A DNA stretch of 41,233 bases from Candidatus Parepulonipiscium sp. PG-Nuni2H_MBin01 (GTDB lineage Bacteria; Bacillota; Clostridia; Lachnospirales; Cellulosilyticaceae): positions 1-41,233 of the forward strand of contig MDJM01000041.1 in NCBI GenBank assembly GCA_001994995.1, given 5' to 3'. A program made the position numbers and the translations under genes. The notes beneath the pieces were generated by a model, which was not told where the DNA came from, did not search any database, and worked only from the letters and a program-made list of their open reading frames with translations. Numbering within the stretch: the first letter of the stretch is position 1; each line of letters starts with the position of its first letter. Positions 26,459-35,719 of this stretch are shown here, piece after piece.

Positions 26459-28744
26459 ATGAAAATAAAAGTATTTGATATAAAATTTTTGCTACTCGCT
26501 ATCTTATTTGCTATAATTATTGTCTATATGACTGTAAGCTCGATAGACCTAATTGACAATAATAGCGCATCTTTTGTTAGCCGTTTACAAGGAGAAGAAT
26601 TAGTAGTTAACTTACAAAACGATATGGAAATTCTAAAAAGTACTGCTGAATCTATTGCCAATGACAACAGAATTATTAATGCTTTAAACCAAGGTGTACA
26701 AAGTGTATATATAGAAGAGATTTGCGCAAGCATTACCAGTATGACAGATAATCTAGGAATAGTTGACTCTATTATGGTTACTAGCATAAAAGATAATTTT
26801 CTTATCGCCGAAGAGTTAATATTGTTTGACTATAACATACTTGAAGCCGATTGGTTCTATGACGAGCTACTAGAAACTGACGTTGTTATAACAGACGTTT
26901 ATAACTGCCCATTAAATAATAAAAAAGCTAATAGCGCAGTTCAAGTTATTTTAAATCCTGAATCTGACGAACCGCTTGGGTTAGTTATTGTTAATATGTA
27001 TCTTGAAGAACTTCTAATAAACCTTAGGGAAAAATACCGTATAGCCGACGTGGATATATTTATTGAATATGATACAGGCGGCATTTATTTAGTTGGCGAT
27101 GAGATTATATATTCTGATGAAATAGGCGTAGACTTTGCTCTAAGCTATATGTATAGGAACTACACCGTTCTAGACTACTATATAGAAGGCATTTCGGAAC
27201 GCTTAGTTTTTGCTGTATGCCTAGATTCAATAAACGAACATGAGAACGTTGCTCAAAATAGGGAATACGTTGTTTATAGAATTGGTATGTTAACCATTGG
27301 TATTTCTAGCATCGTACTTCTAATGGTAGTTTTAATAATGAATCCGGTTTTGCAAGTCGTTAAAAGCCTTCTTAACATAATAAAAGAGCTTGGGGATGAA
27401 TACTCAAACACTACAGTCAGTTTAGCTAAGCTAGTACATATGGCTCGGTTTATTGAAAACACATTGCCTAAAAAGATTAAATACCTATTATATTATGATG
27501 AAACTACTGGCTTAGCCAATAGAAAAATGCTTAAAACTTGTTATAACGATTTTGTTAGCCGTGGTACACCTTTTGTAGTAATATTTCTAGACATAAAAAA
27601 CTTTAAAAAAATAAACGACTGCTATGGCGAAGATATTGGTAATAGAGTTTTAATAACAGTAGCGCAGCGCATAATAAGCTCTCTAAGTGGCATTAACTTT
27701 GAGCTAATTCGTTATAACGGTGATGAGTTTATCCTTATGATAGACCAATCCTACATACAAGGTAGCTTAGAACATTTTTATTTTGAACGTATTGTGCGCC
27801 CATTTAATATGCCGCTAAGTCATATGGACACCAAGCCTATTAACCTTGAATTTAACGCAGTCGCTATCATTTTACCGTACCATGCCACATGTGAAGAAGA
27901 CATGATTAGTAAGCTATATATCATGATAAAAGAGAAAAAAACTTTAAATAACTGTGACATACTAGTATTTAATAACGAAATCTATAAACATCATATTTAT
28001 CAGGAAAAAATCAAAGATTGTTTACGTTACGCCATTGCTGCAGATGAATTTGTTATTAACTATCAGCCTATAATTAATGAACAAAAAGAAATCGTTAAAG
28101 CCGAAGCGCTAATTAGATGGTTTAGTGCAGACCTAGGATTTGTCTCACCTGCTGAATTTATTTACGTAGCTGAACAAACCCGAATGATAATAGACCTTGG
28201 CAACTGGATAGTAGAACGCGTAGCTCGTGATTTACGCGCTTTACTAGATGATGGCATTGGAGTGCAAATTTCAATAAACGCCTCTCCTATTCAACTTATG
28301 GAGCGTGACTTTGTTGATAACATCATAAATATTTTAGATAACTATTATATTCCTTATAAATATATTTGTATTGAAATTACTGAGGGGATATTGCTAGAAG
28401 GCGTAGCAATCGTTAAAAACAATATAAGGAAATTACAGCAGTTAGGCATTGTAGTAGCCTTAGACGACTTTGGCACAGGTTACTCATCATTTAACTACCT
28501 AACTGAGTATAACCTCGACATACTTAAAATAGATAAAATATTTATAGATAATTCAAACTACGAGATAATAGACGTAATGAGTAGAATTGCTAAAATCCTA
28601 AACATGCAAGTAGTGCTAGAAGGCATAGAAACCCAAGAACAATTTGATGAAGTTAAGCAGTTTGGATTTATACAAGGATATTACTTCTCCAAACCTGTAA
28701 GATGGCCCGAGTTCAAACAACTTTTAGAACAAAAATTTAGTTAA
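26459..28744 (+). CDS. Membrane Cache-GGDEF-EAL protein, probable c-di-GMP phosphodiesterase (NGDEF variant)
   Basis: A 761-residue member of the seven-paralogue family and the only one on the plus strand. TM helices near 9-29 and 273-297 flank a sensor whose R-x-W is A-D-W-F, so the pocket Arg is missing. The GGDEF signature is NGDEF (420-424), the DELTGLPN segment reads DETTGLAN, and GD is GN, marking an eroded cyclase half. EAL (549-551), EITEG, DDFGTGYSS, KIDK, EGIET and QGYYF are intact; SINISP is SINASP, but the metal-binding Asn remains. Phosphodiesterase activity is predicted. The ribosome site is a run of seven G (GAGGGGGGG) before the ATG. It lacks the GCTGTTAACTT leader hairpin of its minus-strand relatives. 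It has its own promoter and terminator, so it is monocistronic. Confidence 0.92.
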   Translation: MKIKVFDIKFLLLAILFAIIIVYMTVSSIDLIDNNSASFVSRLQGEELVVNLQNDMEILKSTAESIANDNRIINALNQGVQSVYIEEICASITSMTDNLGIVDSIMVTSIKDNFLIAEELILFDYNILEADWFYDELLETDVVITDVYNCPLNNKKANSAVQVILNPESDEPLGLVIVNMYLEELLINLREKYRIADVDIFIEYDTGGIYLVGDEIIYSDEIGVDFALSYMYRNYTVLDYYIEGISERLVFAVCLDSINEHENVAQNREYVVYRIGMLTIGISSIVLLMVVLIMNPVLQVVKSLLNIIKELGDEYSNTTVSLAKLVHMARFIENTLPKKIKYLLYYDETTGLANRKMLKTCYNDFVSRGTPFVVIFLDIKNFKKINDCYGEDIGNRVLITVAQRIISSLSGINFELIRYNGDEFILMIDQSYIQGSLEHFYFERIVRPFNMPLSHMDTKPINLEFNAVAIILPYHATCEEDMISKLYIMIKEKKTLNNCDILVFNNEIYKHHIYQEKIKDCLRYAIAADEFVINYQPIINEQKEIVKAEALIRWFSADLGFVSPAEFIYVAEQTRMIIDLGNWIVERVARDLRALLDDGIGVQISINASPIQLMERDFVDNIINILDNYYIPYKYICIEITEGILLEGVAIVKNNIRKLQQLGIVVALDDFGTGYSSFNYLTEYNLDILKIDKIFIDNSNYEIIDVMSRIAKILNMQVVLEGIETQEQFDEVKQFGFIQGYYFSKPVRWPEFKQLLEQKFS

Positions 28745-28754
28745 AAGTAAAAAA

Positions 28755-28787
28755 AAAGTTCCTAATAAACGGGAACTTTTTTTATTT
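28755..28787 (+). terminator. intrinsic terminator after the 26459-28744 gene
   Basis: AAAGTTCC (28755-28762) and GGAACTTT (28772-28779) form an 8-bp stem followed by a T-rich tail. It starts ten bases after the stop codon. The A-run before it could let it work in both directions. Confidence 0.85.
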
Positions 28788-28793
28788 TTTGAA

Positions 28794-28806
28794 AAGTGTA
28801 ACACTT
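28794..28806. promoter_or_regulatory. perfect 13-nt palindrome upstream of an unknown gene
   Basis: AAGTGT-A-ACACTT. It covers the place of the -35 box for the -10 candidate TATAAT at 28824-28829, a position typical of a regulator site. The gene served starts at 28862. Confidence 0.4.
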
Positions 28807-28861
28807 CTGGCATCTGTGTAATATATAATCATAAGACATATATTATAGGGGGATTGTTTAT

Positions 28862-29605
28862 ATGAACGTTGTATTTGTAATTTATGTGCCAAAAGAAGGA
28901 TTAGATATATTTTTTGAACTATACCAAGACCAGTATGAGCAGTTAGAGGCAAAGCGAAAGGAGCTAATTCGTCTGCCTAAACCAGATGACAAATGGGGTG
29001 GTTTGTCGCCTATAGCAATTAAAGTCGATGATGAAGATTGGTTTCGCGTTAGACTCGATGGTCTATTAGACTATCCTATATTGCGTATATCTATTGAAAA
29101 CATCTTATCTCTACTTCACTACCAAGGCATTGCTAGTAAGCTAGAAACTATATCATTTGGAATAGGAGAAGCGGACACCGTTTTAGATACCCTGCACTAT
29201 CAACCAGAGAAAGAACTAGTTGTAGAACTTAACTGCGACCCTGATTCACCATGGCTAAATACTTATGAAATAGGCTACCGTTTACAATTCCCAAACGTAC
29301 TTCTAAACAAATTTTATACAACAGAACCAGTGGCTTCATTATTTTACCCTGTTGGAACAATTGATGATATTGTAGTTTTAGAATATACATGTAAACGTCA
29401 CCCTGAAGTTGGGCGTGCAATTAATAAAATACTATACCAACTACTAGTAAACACTTCCCATATGGCAATATTAACAACATTTTTAGAAGATAAAACGATA
29501 TTAGAAAGCACTTTATTTGAATATGCACCCGGTTACGGCGTTACGCTAGCTTCCCTATTTAGTTACGTTCCTGCAATAGAGCAACCTATTAAGTTATTAG
29601 ATTAA
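28862..29605 (+). CDS. Soluble protein of unknown function
   Basis: A 247-residue acidic protein with no signal peptide or TM segment. I do not recognise a family. It begins with a beta-like stretch (MNVVFVIYVP) and contains charged helices (about 20-40) and mixed alpha/beta sequence. No metal or nucleotide motif is obvious. The ATG follows AGGGGGA by about 8 nt; a TATAAT at 28824 and the palindrome at 28794-28806 suggest its own regulated promoter. It lies between a Cache-GGDEF-EAL gene and a YeiH-type transporter, and a hairpin at 29624-29665 ends or attenuates the transcript. Neighbourhood does not define its role. Confidence 0.75.
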   Translation: MNVVFVIYVPKEGLDIFFELYQDQYEQLEAKRKELIRLPKPDDKWGGLSPIAIKVDDEDWFRVRLDGLLDYPILRISIENILSLLHYQGIASKLETISFGIGEADTVLDTLHYQPEKELVVELNCDPDSPWLNTYEIGYRLQFPNVLLNKFYTTEPVASLFYPVGTIDDIVVLEYTCKRHPEVGRAINKILYQLLVNTSHMAILTTFLEDKTILESTLFEYAPGYGVTLASLFSYVPAIEQPIKLLD

Positions 29606-29623
29606 TAGCAATGAAATAGTTAT

Positions 29624-29665
29624 AATAAAACTCACCCTCCATATAATATAAAAGTGAGTTTTATT
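29624..29665 (+). terminator. long hairpin between the unknown gene and the YeiH-type gene
   Basis: Perfect 12-bp arms AATAAAACTCAC (29624-29635) and GTGAGTTTTATT (29654-29665) with an 18-nt loop. The T-run is built into the 3' arm (TTTTATTATTAT). It probably terminates upstream transcription, although it lies only 24 nt before the next start codon. Confidence 0.6.
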
Positions 29666-29689
29666 ATTATGTCAAAAGGGGGCTTTAAT

Positions 29690-30664
29690 ATGGTAAAGGG
29701 TTTGGCACTAGCGCTTGTGTTAGCGGTAGTATCAAGTATTTTGGGGAATTATTTAATTAGCGCAGCAGTAGTAGCATTACTTTTAGGTATGGCGATAAGG
29801 TATTTTATAAAAGATATATCGCCGTATTCACACGGGCTAAATTTTGCATCCAAAAAAATTCTGCGAATTTCAATAATACTGCTAGGCAGCGGACTTAGTT
29901 TGGATGTAATACTGCGAACAGGAATGTTTTCGCTTATAGTTATGGTATTCACACTACTTGCCGCGTTTGGCTGTGGCCATATAATTGGTAAATGGTTTAA
30001 AATGGACTGGCGGCTTAGTTCGTTAATCTCAGCTGGTACTGGCATATGTGGTGGCTCTGCAATCGCTGCTCTATCACCGGTAATAGAAGCTGATGAGAGT
30101 CAAGTAGCATACGCAATTTCCGCAACATTTATATTTGACATCATCATGGTTATTCTATTTCCTCTAATGGGCCGTGCACTCGGACTTAGCGACTTAGCAT
30201 TTGGGTTATGGGCTGGCACTGCTATTAACGATACATCATCAGTAGTAGCAGCAAGCTACGCCTTTAGCGACGCAGCTGGCGAATTCGCTACCATCGTAAA
30301 ACTAACTCGTACACTAGCTCTAATCCCTATAATCGTTATATTTTCTATTATAACGACAAAAAAAAATGCTAACGCTAAAGGTATAAAATCTATTAATCTA
30401 AGTTCAGTATTCCCATGGTTTATTGTACTATTTTTACTACTTGCAATAATCAATACAATTGGCTTTATCCCAGCTGCAGTATCTGCTCAGCTAAGTAGCA
30501 TCAGTAAATTCCTTATGGTTATAGCTCTTGGTGCAATTGGACTTAAAACCGATATAAATAAACTTAGACAATCTGGTTTTCTACCTATGCTACATGGTTT
30601 TTTAATATCAGCCATAGTAGTAGTTGTATCGCTAGCGGTACAAATCTTTATAGGGCAAGTTTAA
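29690..30664 (+). CDS. YeiH/UPF0324-family membrane transporter, putative sulfate exporter
   Basis: A 324-residue, very hydrophobic protein with about nine or ten TM helices. It carries the conserved blocks of the YeiH (UPF0324) family: GTGICGGSAIAALSPVI (about 114-130) and GTAINDTSSVVAAS (about 181-194). Members are annotated as putative sulfate or sulfite-related exporters; the substrate is not established by sequence. The start at 29690 is used because AGGGGG lies 8 nt upstream; an in-frame GTG at 29654 lies inside the terminator hairpin. Size is normal for the family. No sulfur-metabolism or LysR-type regulator gene is adjacent, so the context gives no help. A terminator follows at 30689. 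Confidence 0.88.
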   Translation: MVKGLALALVLAVVSSILGNYLISAAVVALLLGMAIRYFIKDISPYSHGLNFASKKILRISIILLGSGLSLDVILRTGMFSLIVMVFTLLAAFGCGHIIGKWFKMDWRLSSLISAGTGICGGSAIAALSPVIEADESQVAYAISATFIFDIIMVILFPLMGRALGLSDLAFGLWAGTAINDTSSVVAASYAFSDAAGEFATIVKLTRTLALIPIIVIFSIITTKKNANAKGIKSINLSSVFPWFIVLFLLLAIINTIGFIPAAVSAQLSSISKFLMVIALGAIGLKTDINKLRQSGFLPMLHGFLISAIVVVVSLAVQIFIGQV

Positions 30665-30688
30665 CTGCTACAAAAGCTATACAGTTTA

Positions 30689-30718
30689 AGGGGCTAAAAA
30701 AAACTAGCCTCTTTTTTT
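30689..30718 (+). terminator. intrinsic terminator of the YeiH-type gene
   Basis: AGGGGCTA (30689-30696) and TAGCCTCT (30705-30712), 8 bp with one G-U, then a run of T. Confidence 0.85.
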
Positions 30719-30769
30719 GCATAAAATCAAGAAAATGCATAAAAATTTAGCTAGAAATAAATTCTACTA

Positions 30770-30798
30770 TTGGATAATAGCCAATAAAATGGTATACT
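30770..30798 (+). promoter_or_regulatory. promoter of the first tandem cyclase
   Basis: TTGGAT (30770-30775), a 17-nt spacer and TATACT (30793-30798). TATTGG/CCAATA (30768-30773 and 30781-30786) form an inverted repeat over the -35 box. The same TATTGG and AATGGTATACTTAA elements occur at identical spacing before the next cyclase. Confidence 0.65.
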
Positions 30799-30848
30799 TA
30801 AGTATATTAGTTTGAGGGAAAATTATTTTAAGGGAGGTATTAAAAATT

Positions 30849-32429
30849 ATGGTGACAAATTTATTAATATGTATATTTGTACTGGCGTTTACAGCACATA
30901 ACTATTTATTGTTAAAATTTATGAGTACAATGTTTAGCGCTAAAAGTGGGGCACCTTTTATGCTACTCATTGCCTTTATAAACGCAGTCGTTAACTTCTC
31001 AGTACGCACTGTATTTCCTATGTCTGTGCCAATGGCATATTTTATAATATGCCTATTATATTTTTGGCCGACTTATGTGTTATTCGATGCAAAGAGGCTA
31101 ACCAAAATAACATTTGGCTTAATGACCCCAGTTCATTTAGTCGCGGATTCATTTATAATCAATTCAATTTTTGTACTAATAAGCGGTTACACTTATAGCG
31201 AAATATTCTCAATGCCAGACCTATTTTTAGTTGCAAGAATAGTTACTTCATTATCTCTATCAGGTTTTATAATAATTTTATGTAAGGTATTTGGCACAAA
31301 ATATTTTAGCCTGCTTAGAAATCATCCTGAGCGCATGAAAATATTTGTTTCGCTAGAACTAGTTTTATTAATATTGTTACTCGTAATATCCACAATATTT
31401 ATGAGCACCGAATTTAACGTATATATCGTATTAACTATACTAGTGGCTGCAGTTGCATGTGTTGTAATCTTTTACATAGGAGTATTTATGGTAGTAGGGT
31501 TTGAAATGCTTGATGACTATAGAATATATTCTCATTCAAAGTTATTAGAAAACATGTATCGTAATATGCTTATTGAAAAATCAGAGAGAACAATTGAAAT
31601 CGACTGTAAAACTGGGAAAATAATAAATTACGTAGTTAAAGATAGCTCTAAGAAAACTTTTGTAGGTGCTTTTTATGAAGATGCGCTTCATGACATAATA
31701 GACAGTCGCATCCATCCCGATGACCAAGATAGTTATATAGCTAAACATAAATTATCTTATATGCTTATAATGTGTAGTGCCGGTAACGTTGCTACTTATG
31801 ATTGCGAATACAGATTATTAAATGAAGATATGGGGGAATACTACTGGTATAAAGACTTCATTAGCGTTCAAAAAAGTCCTACTAACAACGCAATTAAAGC
31901 AGTATTAGTTACCAACGACATACAGCTACACAAAAATCTTGAGTTTAGCGCTAATATGGACGGCTTAACTGGTCTTTATAATAAAACAGTTACCGAAGAA
32001 CTAATAAGCGAATATCTAGAAACAAATCGGGATGGCGTATTATTCATGATTGACGTGGACAACTTTAAAGCAATAAATGATAACTTTGGCCATGACGTAG
32101 GCGATGAAGTAATTCGCGATGTAGCTACAAAACTTAGCTGTATATTTAAAAAAGGCGATATACTCGGCCGTATGGGTGGCGACGAGTTTATGGTATTTGT
32201 AAAATCCCCAGGTCCTTTAAATATAGAAGATAAAGCTACTCAACTTTGCGATACAATTTATACAACCTATTATAACGACTTAGTTAAAGTATCCATCTCC
32301 GCTTCAATCGGAATATGCGAAGTACACGATAAAGCTTGTAGCTTCAATGACCTATATAAAATTGGGGATATGGCAATGTACGAATCAAAGTCGCGTGGCA
32401 AAAACACCTATACAATTAGACAGATTTAA
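30849..32429 (+). CDS. Seven-TM sensor diguanylate cyclase (tandem copy 1)
   Basis: 526 residues: about seven TM helices (1-217), YSHSKLLENMYRN helix, PAS-like region (about 240-372, with EYYWYKDF) and GGDEF domain. Catalytic residues are canonical: DGLTGLYNK, IDVDNFKAIND, GHDVGD and GRMGGDEF (GGDEF at 443-447). The inhibitory site is KKGD, not RxxD. It should synthesise c-di-GMP. It is closely related to the two genes that follow, pointing to recent tandem duplication. The GGGAGG is 11 nt from the ATG, rather far. It has its own promoter and terminator, so the first copy is transcribed alone while copies 2 and 3 form a unit. Confidence 0.93.
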   Translation: MVTNLLICIFVLAFTAHNYLLLKFMSTMFSAKSGAPFMLLIAFINAVVNFSVRTVFPMSVPMAYFIICLLYFWPTYVLFDAKRLTKITFGLMTPVHLVADSFIINSIFVLISGYTYSEIFSMPDLFLVARIVTSLSLSGFIIILCKVFGTKYFSLLRNHPERMKIFVSLELVLLILLLVISTIFMSTEFNVYIVLTILVAAVACVVIFYIGVFMVVGFEMLDDYRIYSHSKLLENMYRNMLIEKSERTIEIDCKTGKIINYVVKDSSKKTFVGAFYEDALHDIIDSRIHPDDQDSYIAKHKLSYMLIMCSAGNVATYDCEYRLLNEDMGEYYWYKDFISVQKSPTNNAIKAVLVTNDIQLHKNLEFSANMDGLTGLYNKTVTEELISEYLETNRDGVLFMIDVDNFKAINDNFGHDVGDEVIRDVATKLSCIFKKGDILGRMGGDEFMVFVKSPGPLNIEDKATQLCDTIYTTYYNDLVKVSISASIGICEVHDKACSFNDLYKIGDMAMYESKSRGKNTYTIRQI

Positions 32430-32441
32430 CTTAAAATAAAG

Positions 32442-32463
32442 AAGGCCGATTGGCCTTTTTTTT
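32442..32463 (+). terminator. intrinsic terminator of tandem cyclase copy 1
   Basis: AAGGCC-GATT-GGCCTT followed by T to 32463, 12 nt after the stop codon. Confidence 0.88.
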
Positions 32464-32486
32464 GTGTCGCTAAATAAAATTTGGTA

Positions 32487-32515
32487 TTGGCTATTTTAGT
32501 CTATAATGGTATACT
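32487..32515 (+). promoter_or_regulatory. promoter of tandem cyclase copies 2 and 3
   Basis: TTGGCT (32487-32492), a 17-nt spacer and TATACT (32510-32515). It shares TATTGG and AATGGTATACTTAA with the promoter at 30770-30798 at the same distance. A second possible -10, TATAAT, lies at 32503-32508. Confidence 0.65.
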
Positions 32516-32557
32516 TAAATCAAATATTTTAGTACATACTGAAGGGAGAAATCACTT

Positions 32558-34123
32558 ATGATAACGAATATTTTAAGTATCATTTTACTAATCACTTTTT
32601 TTATCCAAAGTCTATTGTGCCTTAGGTTTTTAACAACAGTTTTTAAAATCAAGGGCGGTATCACTACAATGATAGTCTTATCAGCAATAAATGCTTATGC
32701 TAACTTGTCGGTTGGATTATTTTTTTCCGCTAACAGCACAACGACTTATGCTTTTATTCTTTTGCTATACGTTGTTCAAGCTTTAATCTTCTTTGATGCA
32801 GACAATGTTACTAAGGTCACTTTCGGCCTTATAACCCCTCTACATCTAATTGCCTACTCATTTATATTTGGTGCAATACTTGCGGTTGTTGGTGGTTTTA
32901 GCTTCTACGAAATCTTTAGCACCCCAAATAAATTCTTAATAGTAAGAATTGCAACCGCTATTTTATTATCAATATCCGCACTTATTTATCAACAACTGGG
33001 CACAAAATTTTGTAACCTGCTAAAAAAATATCCAGAACGTATGCGAGTGCTATTTATGGCAGAAATTTTAATTTTAATCCAACTAATTGCTACGTCTACT
33101 ATATTTCTAATATCTCAAGCACATATATATCTAGTGTTTGTTGTAATGTTAGTTGGAGTTGGTGCTAGCGGTATATTTTACATTGGCGTTTATATGTTAG
33201 TGGGCTTTGAAGATGACTACAGAATCTATTCCCACTCAAGACTCCTAGAAAATATGTACCGCAACATGTTAATTGAAAAGTCAGAACGTACTATTGAAAT
33301 TGACTGTACAACCGGAAAAATTCTTAACTATATCGTAGGCGGAGAAGTTGATAAATCATTTATTGGTACATCCTACACAACTCTTATACACAATGTAATG
33401 GAAAATAAAATCCATCCTGATGATAAAGACTTGTTTATGGAACAGCATAAAGTCTCTCATATGAGTACCGTTTGTAGCGACGTAGATAAATATGCTTATG
33501 AAAGCGAATTCCGTTTAAAAGGAGACGACGAAGAATACACATGGTATAAAGACTTTATAAACGTACAAAAAGAAGCAAATGATAACATTAAAGCAGTTCT
33601 AGTAAGCAACAACATACAACTAAATAAAAATCTAGAATTTTGTGCCAATATGGATGGTCTTTCAGGGCTATATAACAAAAAAGCCACATCAGAACTAATT
33701 GAGGATTACATTATAAACTCAAAATCTGGTATATTATTTATGATAGACATAGACAACTTTAAAGGTATAAATGATAACTTTGGTCATGACGTGGGGGATG
33801 AAGTTATTAGAGACATTGCTACAAAACTTAGTTGTATATTCAAAAAAAGCGATATTCTAGGGCGTATTGGTGGAGACGAATTTATGGTATTTGTAAAATC
33901 TCCAGAGCCAGTTAACATTGAGGACAAAGCTCTGCAAATCTGCGAGGCGATATACACCACTTACTATAACGATGCTGGTTCTGTTACAATATCATCCTCA
34001 ATTGGTATTTGTTCAGTCACAGAAGCTATAACTAACTTTCAGGATTTATATAAAGTTGCTGATAACGCTCTATATGAATCAAAGTCACGTGGAAAAAATA
34101 CATTTACTATTCATTACACTTAA
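32558..34123 (+). CDS. Seven-TM sensor diguanylate cyclase (tandem copy 2)
   Basis: 521 residues with the same architecture as its neighbours. After the last TM the sequence reads VGFEDDYRIYSHS, where the other copies have two or three more residues (VGFEMLDDYR), a small deletion at the TM-cytoplasm junction that could shift helix phase and signalling. The cyclase site is canonical: DGLSGLYNK, IDIDNFKGIND and GRIGGDEF (438-442). The inhibitory site is KKSD. GGGAG lies about 9 nt before the ATG. Copy 3 starts 21 nt after its stop, without a terminator, so the two are co-transcribed. Confidence 0.93.
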   Translation: MITNILSIILLITFFIQSLLCLRFLTTVFKIKGGITTMIVLSAINAYANLSVGLFFSANSTTTYAFILLLYVVQALIFFDADNVTKVTFGLITPLHLIAYSFIFGAILAVVGGFSFYEIFSTPNKFLIVRIATAILLSISALIYQQLGTKFCNLLKKYPERMRVLFMAEILILIQLIATSTIFLISQAHIYLVFVVMLVGVGASGIFYIGVYMLVGFEDDYRIYSHSRLLENMYRNMLIEKSERTIEIDCTTGKILNYIVGGEVDKSFIGTSYTTLIHNVMENKIHPDDKDLFMEQHKVSHMSTVCSDVDKYAYESEFRLKGDDEEYTWYKDFINVQKEANDNIKAVLVSNNIQLNKNLEFCANMDGLSGLYNKKATSELIEDYIINSKSGILFMIDIDNFKGINDNFGHDVGDEVIRDIATKLSCIFKKSDILGRIGGDEFMVFVKSPEPVNIEDKALQICEAIYTTYYNDAGSVTISSSIGICSVTEAITNFQDLYKVADNALYESKSRGKNTFTIHYT

Positions 34124-34144
34124 TTTTCAAGGGGGTTTATTATT

Positions 34145-35719
34145 ATGACATCAGTTCTTATGTGTCTTATGGTAGCAGCATTTTTTATCCAAAACTTTCT
34201 GCTACTTAAGTTTATATCAAAGATGTTTTATATCAAGGGGGATATTGTTTCTATAATCATTCTATCTGCCACAGCTGCGGGGATAAATCTAGTTTTACGC
34301 TTTGTATTTATGACTTCTAGCCCCGTAGCTTATATGGCACTAACCTTATTTCACTTTTTTCAAGTAGCACTATTTGTAGAAACCGATATACTTACTAAAA
34401 TTACTTTTGGCCTTATGACACCCATTCATCTAATGGCCAATTCGTTTATTATAAATTCGATTGTAGCACTAGTAACTAAATATACTTACTACGACCTATT
34501 TAATGATACAAATTTATTTATGATGGTACGTACTTCAAATGCCATTACACTAGCTCTACTTATATATTTGTTATCTAAAGTATTTGGCCTTAAGTATTTT
34601 GACGAACTAAAAAAATATCCACAACGCATGAAAATTTGTGTAATGCTTGAAATACTAGTTGTTACTAATTTACTAGGCGCTTCTAGTATGTTTGTTAGCC
34701 TTGAATTTAGCTATACAGTAATAATTCATATGCTAGTTGTAGCAATATCTATGCTCGGCTTTTTCTACCTTGGCATGTTTATGTTAGTTGGCTTTAAAAT
34801 GCTTGATGATTATAAGATATACACCCATTCTAAGTTGCTAGAAAATATGTATCGCAATTTGCTAATTGAAAAATCAGAGCGTACAATAGAAATAGACTGC
34901 AGAAGTGGTAGAGTTTTAAACTACATGTATAAAGGGGAAGCAAAAAAAGCCTTTGTGGGTCAGCATTATGAATCGTTACTACAAGATATAATGCATGGTA
35001 AAATCCATCCTGCTGAAAAAGACTCATTTGTAAGTAAGCATAAGTTATCCTATATGTCAATCTTATGTAGCGACGATATAACATCATTTTATGAATGCGA
35101 ATACCGATTACAAAGCGACGATGGTAGCTACACATGGTACAAAGACTTAATCTCAGTTTACCGCGAAGGCAATTCAAATAACATCAAAGCTGTTATGGTA
35201 ACAAACAATATTCAATCAAGCAAAAATCTTGAAATATCTGCTACAGTAGACGGTTTATCAGGGCTTTACAATAAATCCACCACAGAAGGTCTAATAAACG
35301 ACCATCTTCAGGAATATAAATGGGGCGTATTATTTATGATAGATGTGGATAACTTTAAAAGCATAAATGATAATTTTGGTCATGATATTGGCGATGAAGT
35401 TATAAAAGAAGTTGCTGCTAAACTAACTTATATATTCAAACCTGAAGACATCATTGGCCGCATGGGTGGTGATGAATTTATGGTATTTGTTACATCACTT
35501 GGTAATGTTGATATAAATGACAGAGCTAATCAAATTTGCGATTCAATTAGAAAAACGTATTCCATTAACGATATTTCGGTAACAATTTCAGCCTCAATTG
35601 GAATTTGTGAAGTGTCTGAATTCATTTGCTCATTTGTAGACCTATACAAAATAGCAGACACTGCCCTTTACGAATCTAAATCACGTGGAAAAAATACATA
35701 TACAATACGACAAATATAG
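34145..35719 (+). CDS. Seven-TM sensor diguanylate cyclase (tandem copy 3)
   Basis: 524 residues: seven-TM sensor, YTHSKLLENMYRN helix, PAS-like region, GGDEF domain with DGLSGLYNK, IDVDNFKSIND, GHDIGD and GRMGGDEF (441-445). The inhibitory site is KPED, so Arg is missing here too. Cyclase activity is predicted. It is the second gene of an operon with 32558-34123, starting after AGGGGG. The TM part differs more between copies than the GGDEF part, suggesting that the sensed signal has diverged. A terminator overlaps the stop codon. Confidence 0.93.
   Translation: MTSVLMCLMVAAFFIQNFLLLKFISKMFYIKGDIVSIIILSATAAGINLVLRFVFMTSSPVAYMALTLFHFFQVALFVETDILTKITFGLMTPIHLMANSFIINSIVALVTKYTYYDLFNDTNLFMMVRTSNAITLALLIYLLSKVFGLKYFDELKKYPQRMKICVMLEILVVTNLLGASSMFVSLEFSYTVIIHMLVVAISMLGFFYLGMFMLVGFKMLDDYKIYTHSKLLENMYRNLLIEKSERTIEIDCRSGRVLNYMYKGEAKKAFVGQHYESLLQDIMHGKIHPAEKDSFVSKHKLSYMSILCSDDITSFYECEYRLQSDDGSYTWYKDLISVYREGNSNNIKAVMVTNNIQSSKNLEISATVDGLSGLYNKSTTEGLINDHLQEYKWGVLFMIDVDNFKSINDNFGHDIGDEVIKEVAAKLTYIFKPEDIIGRMGGDEFMVFVTSLGNVDINDRANQICDSIRKTYSINDISVTISASIGICEVSEFICSFVDLYKIADTALYESKSRGKNTYTIRQI

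Noticed and set aside
29654..29689. Upstream GTG start for the YeiH-type gene
   Set aside because: It lies in the 3' arm of a 12-bp hairpin, while AGGGGG sits just before the ATG at 29690.
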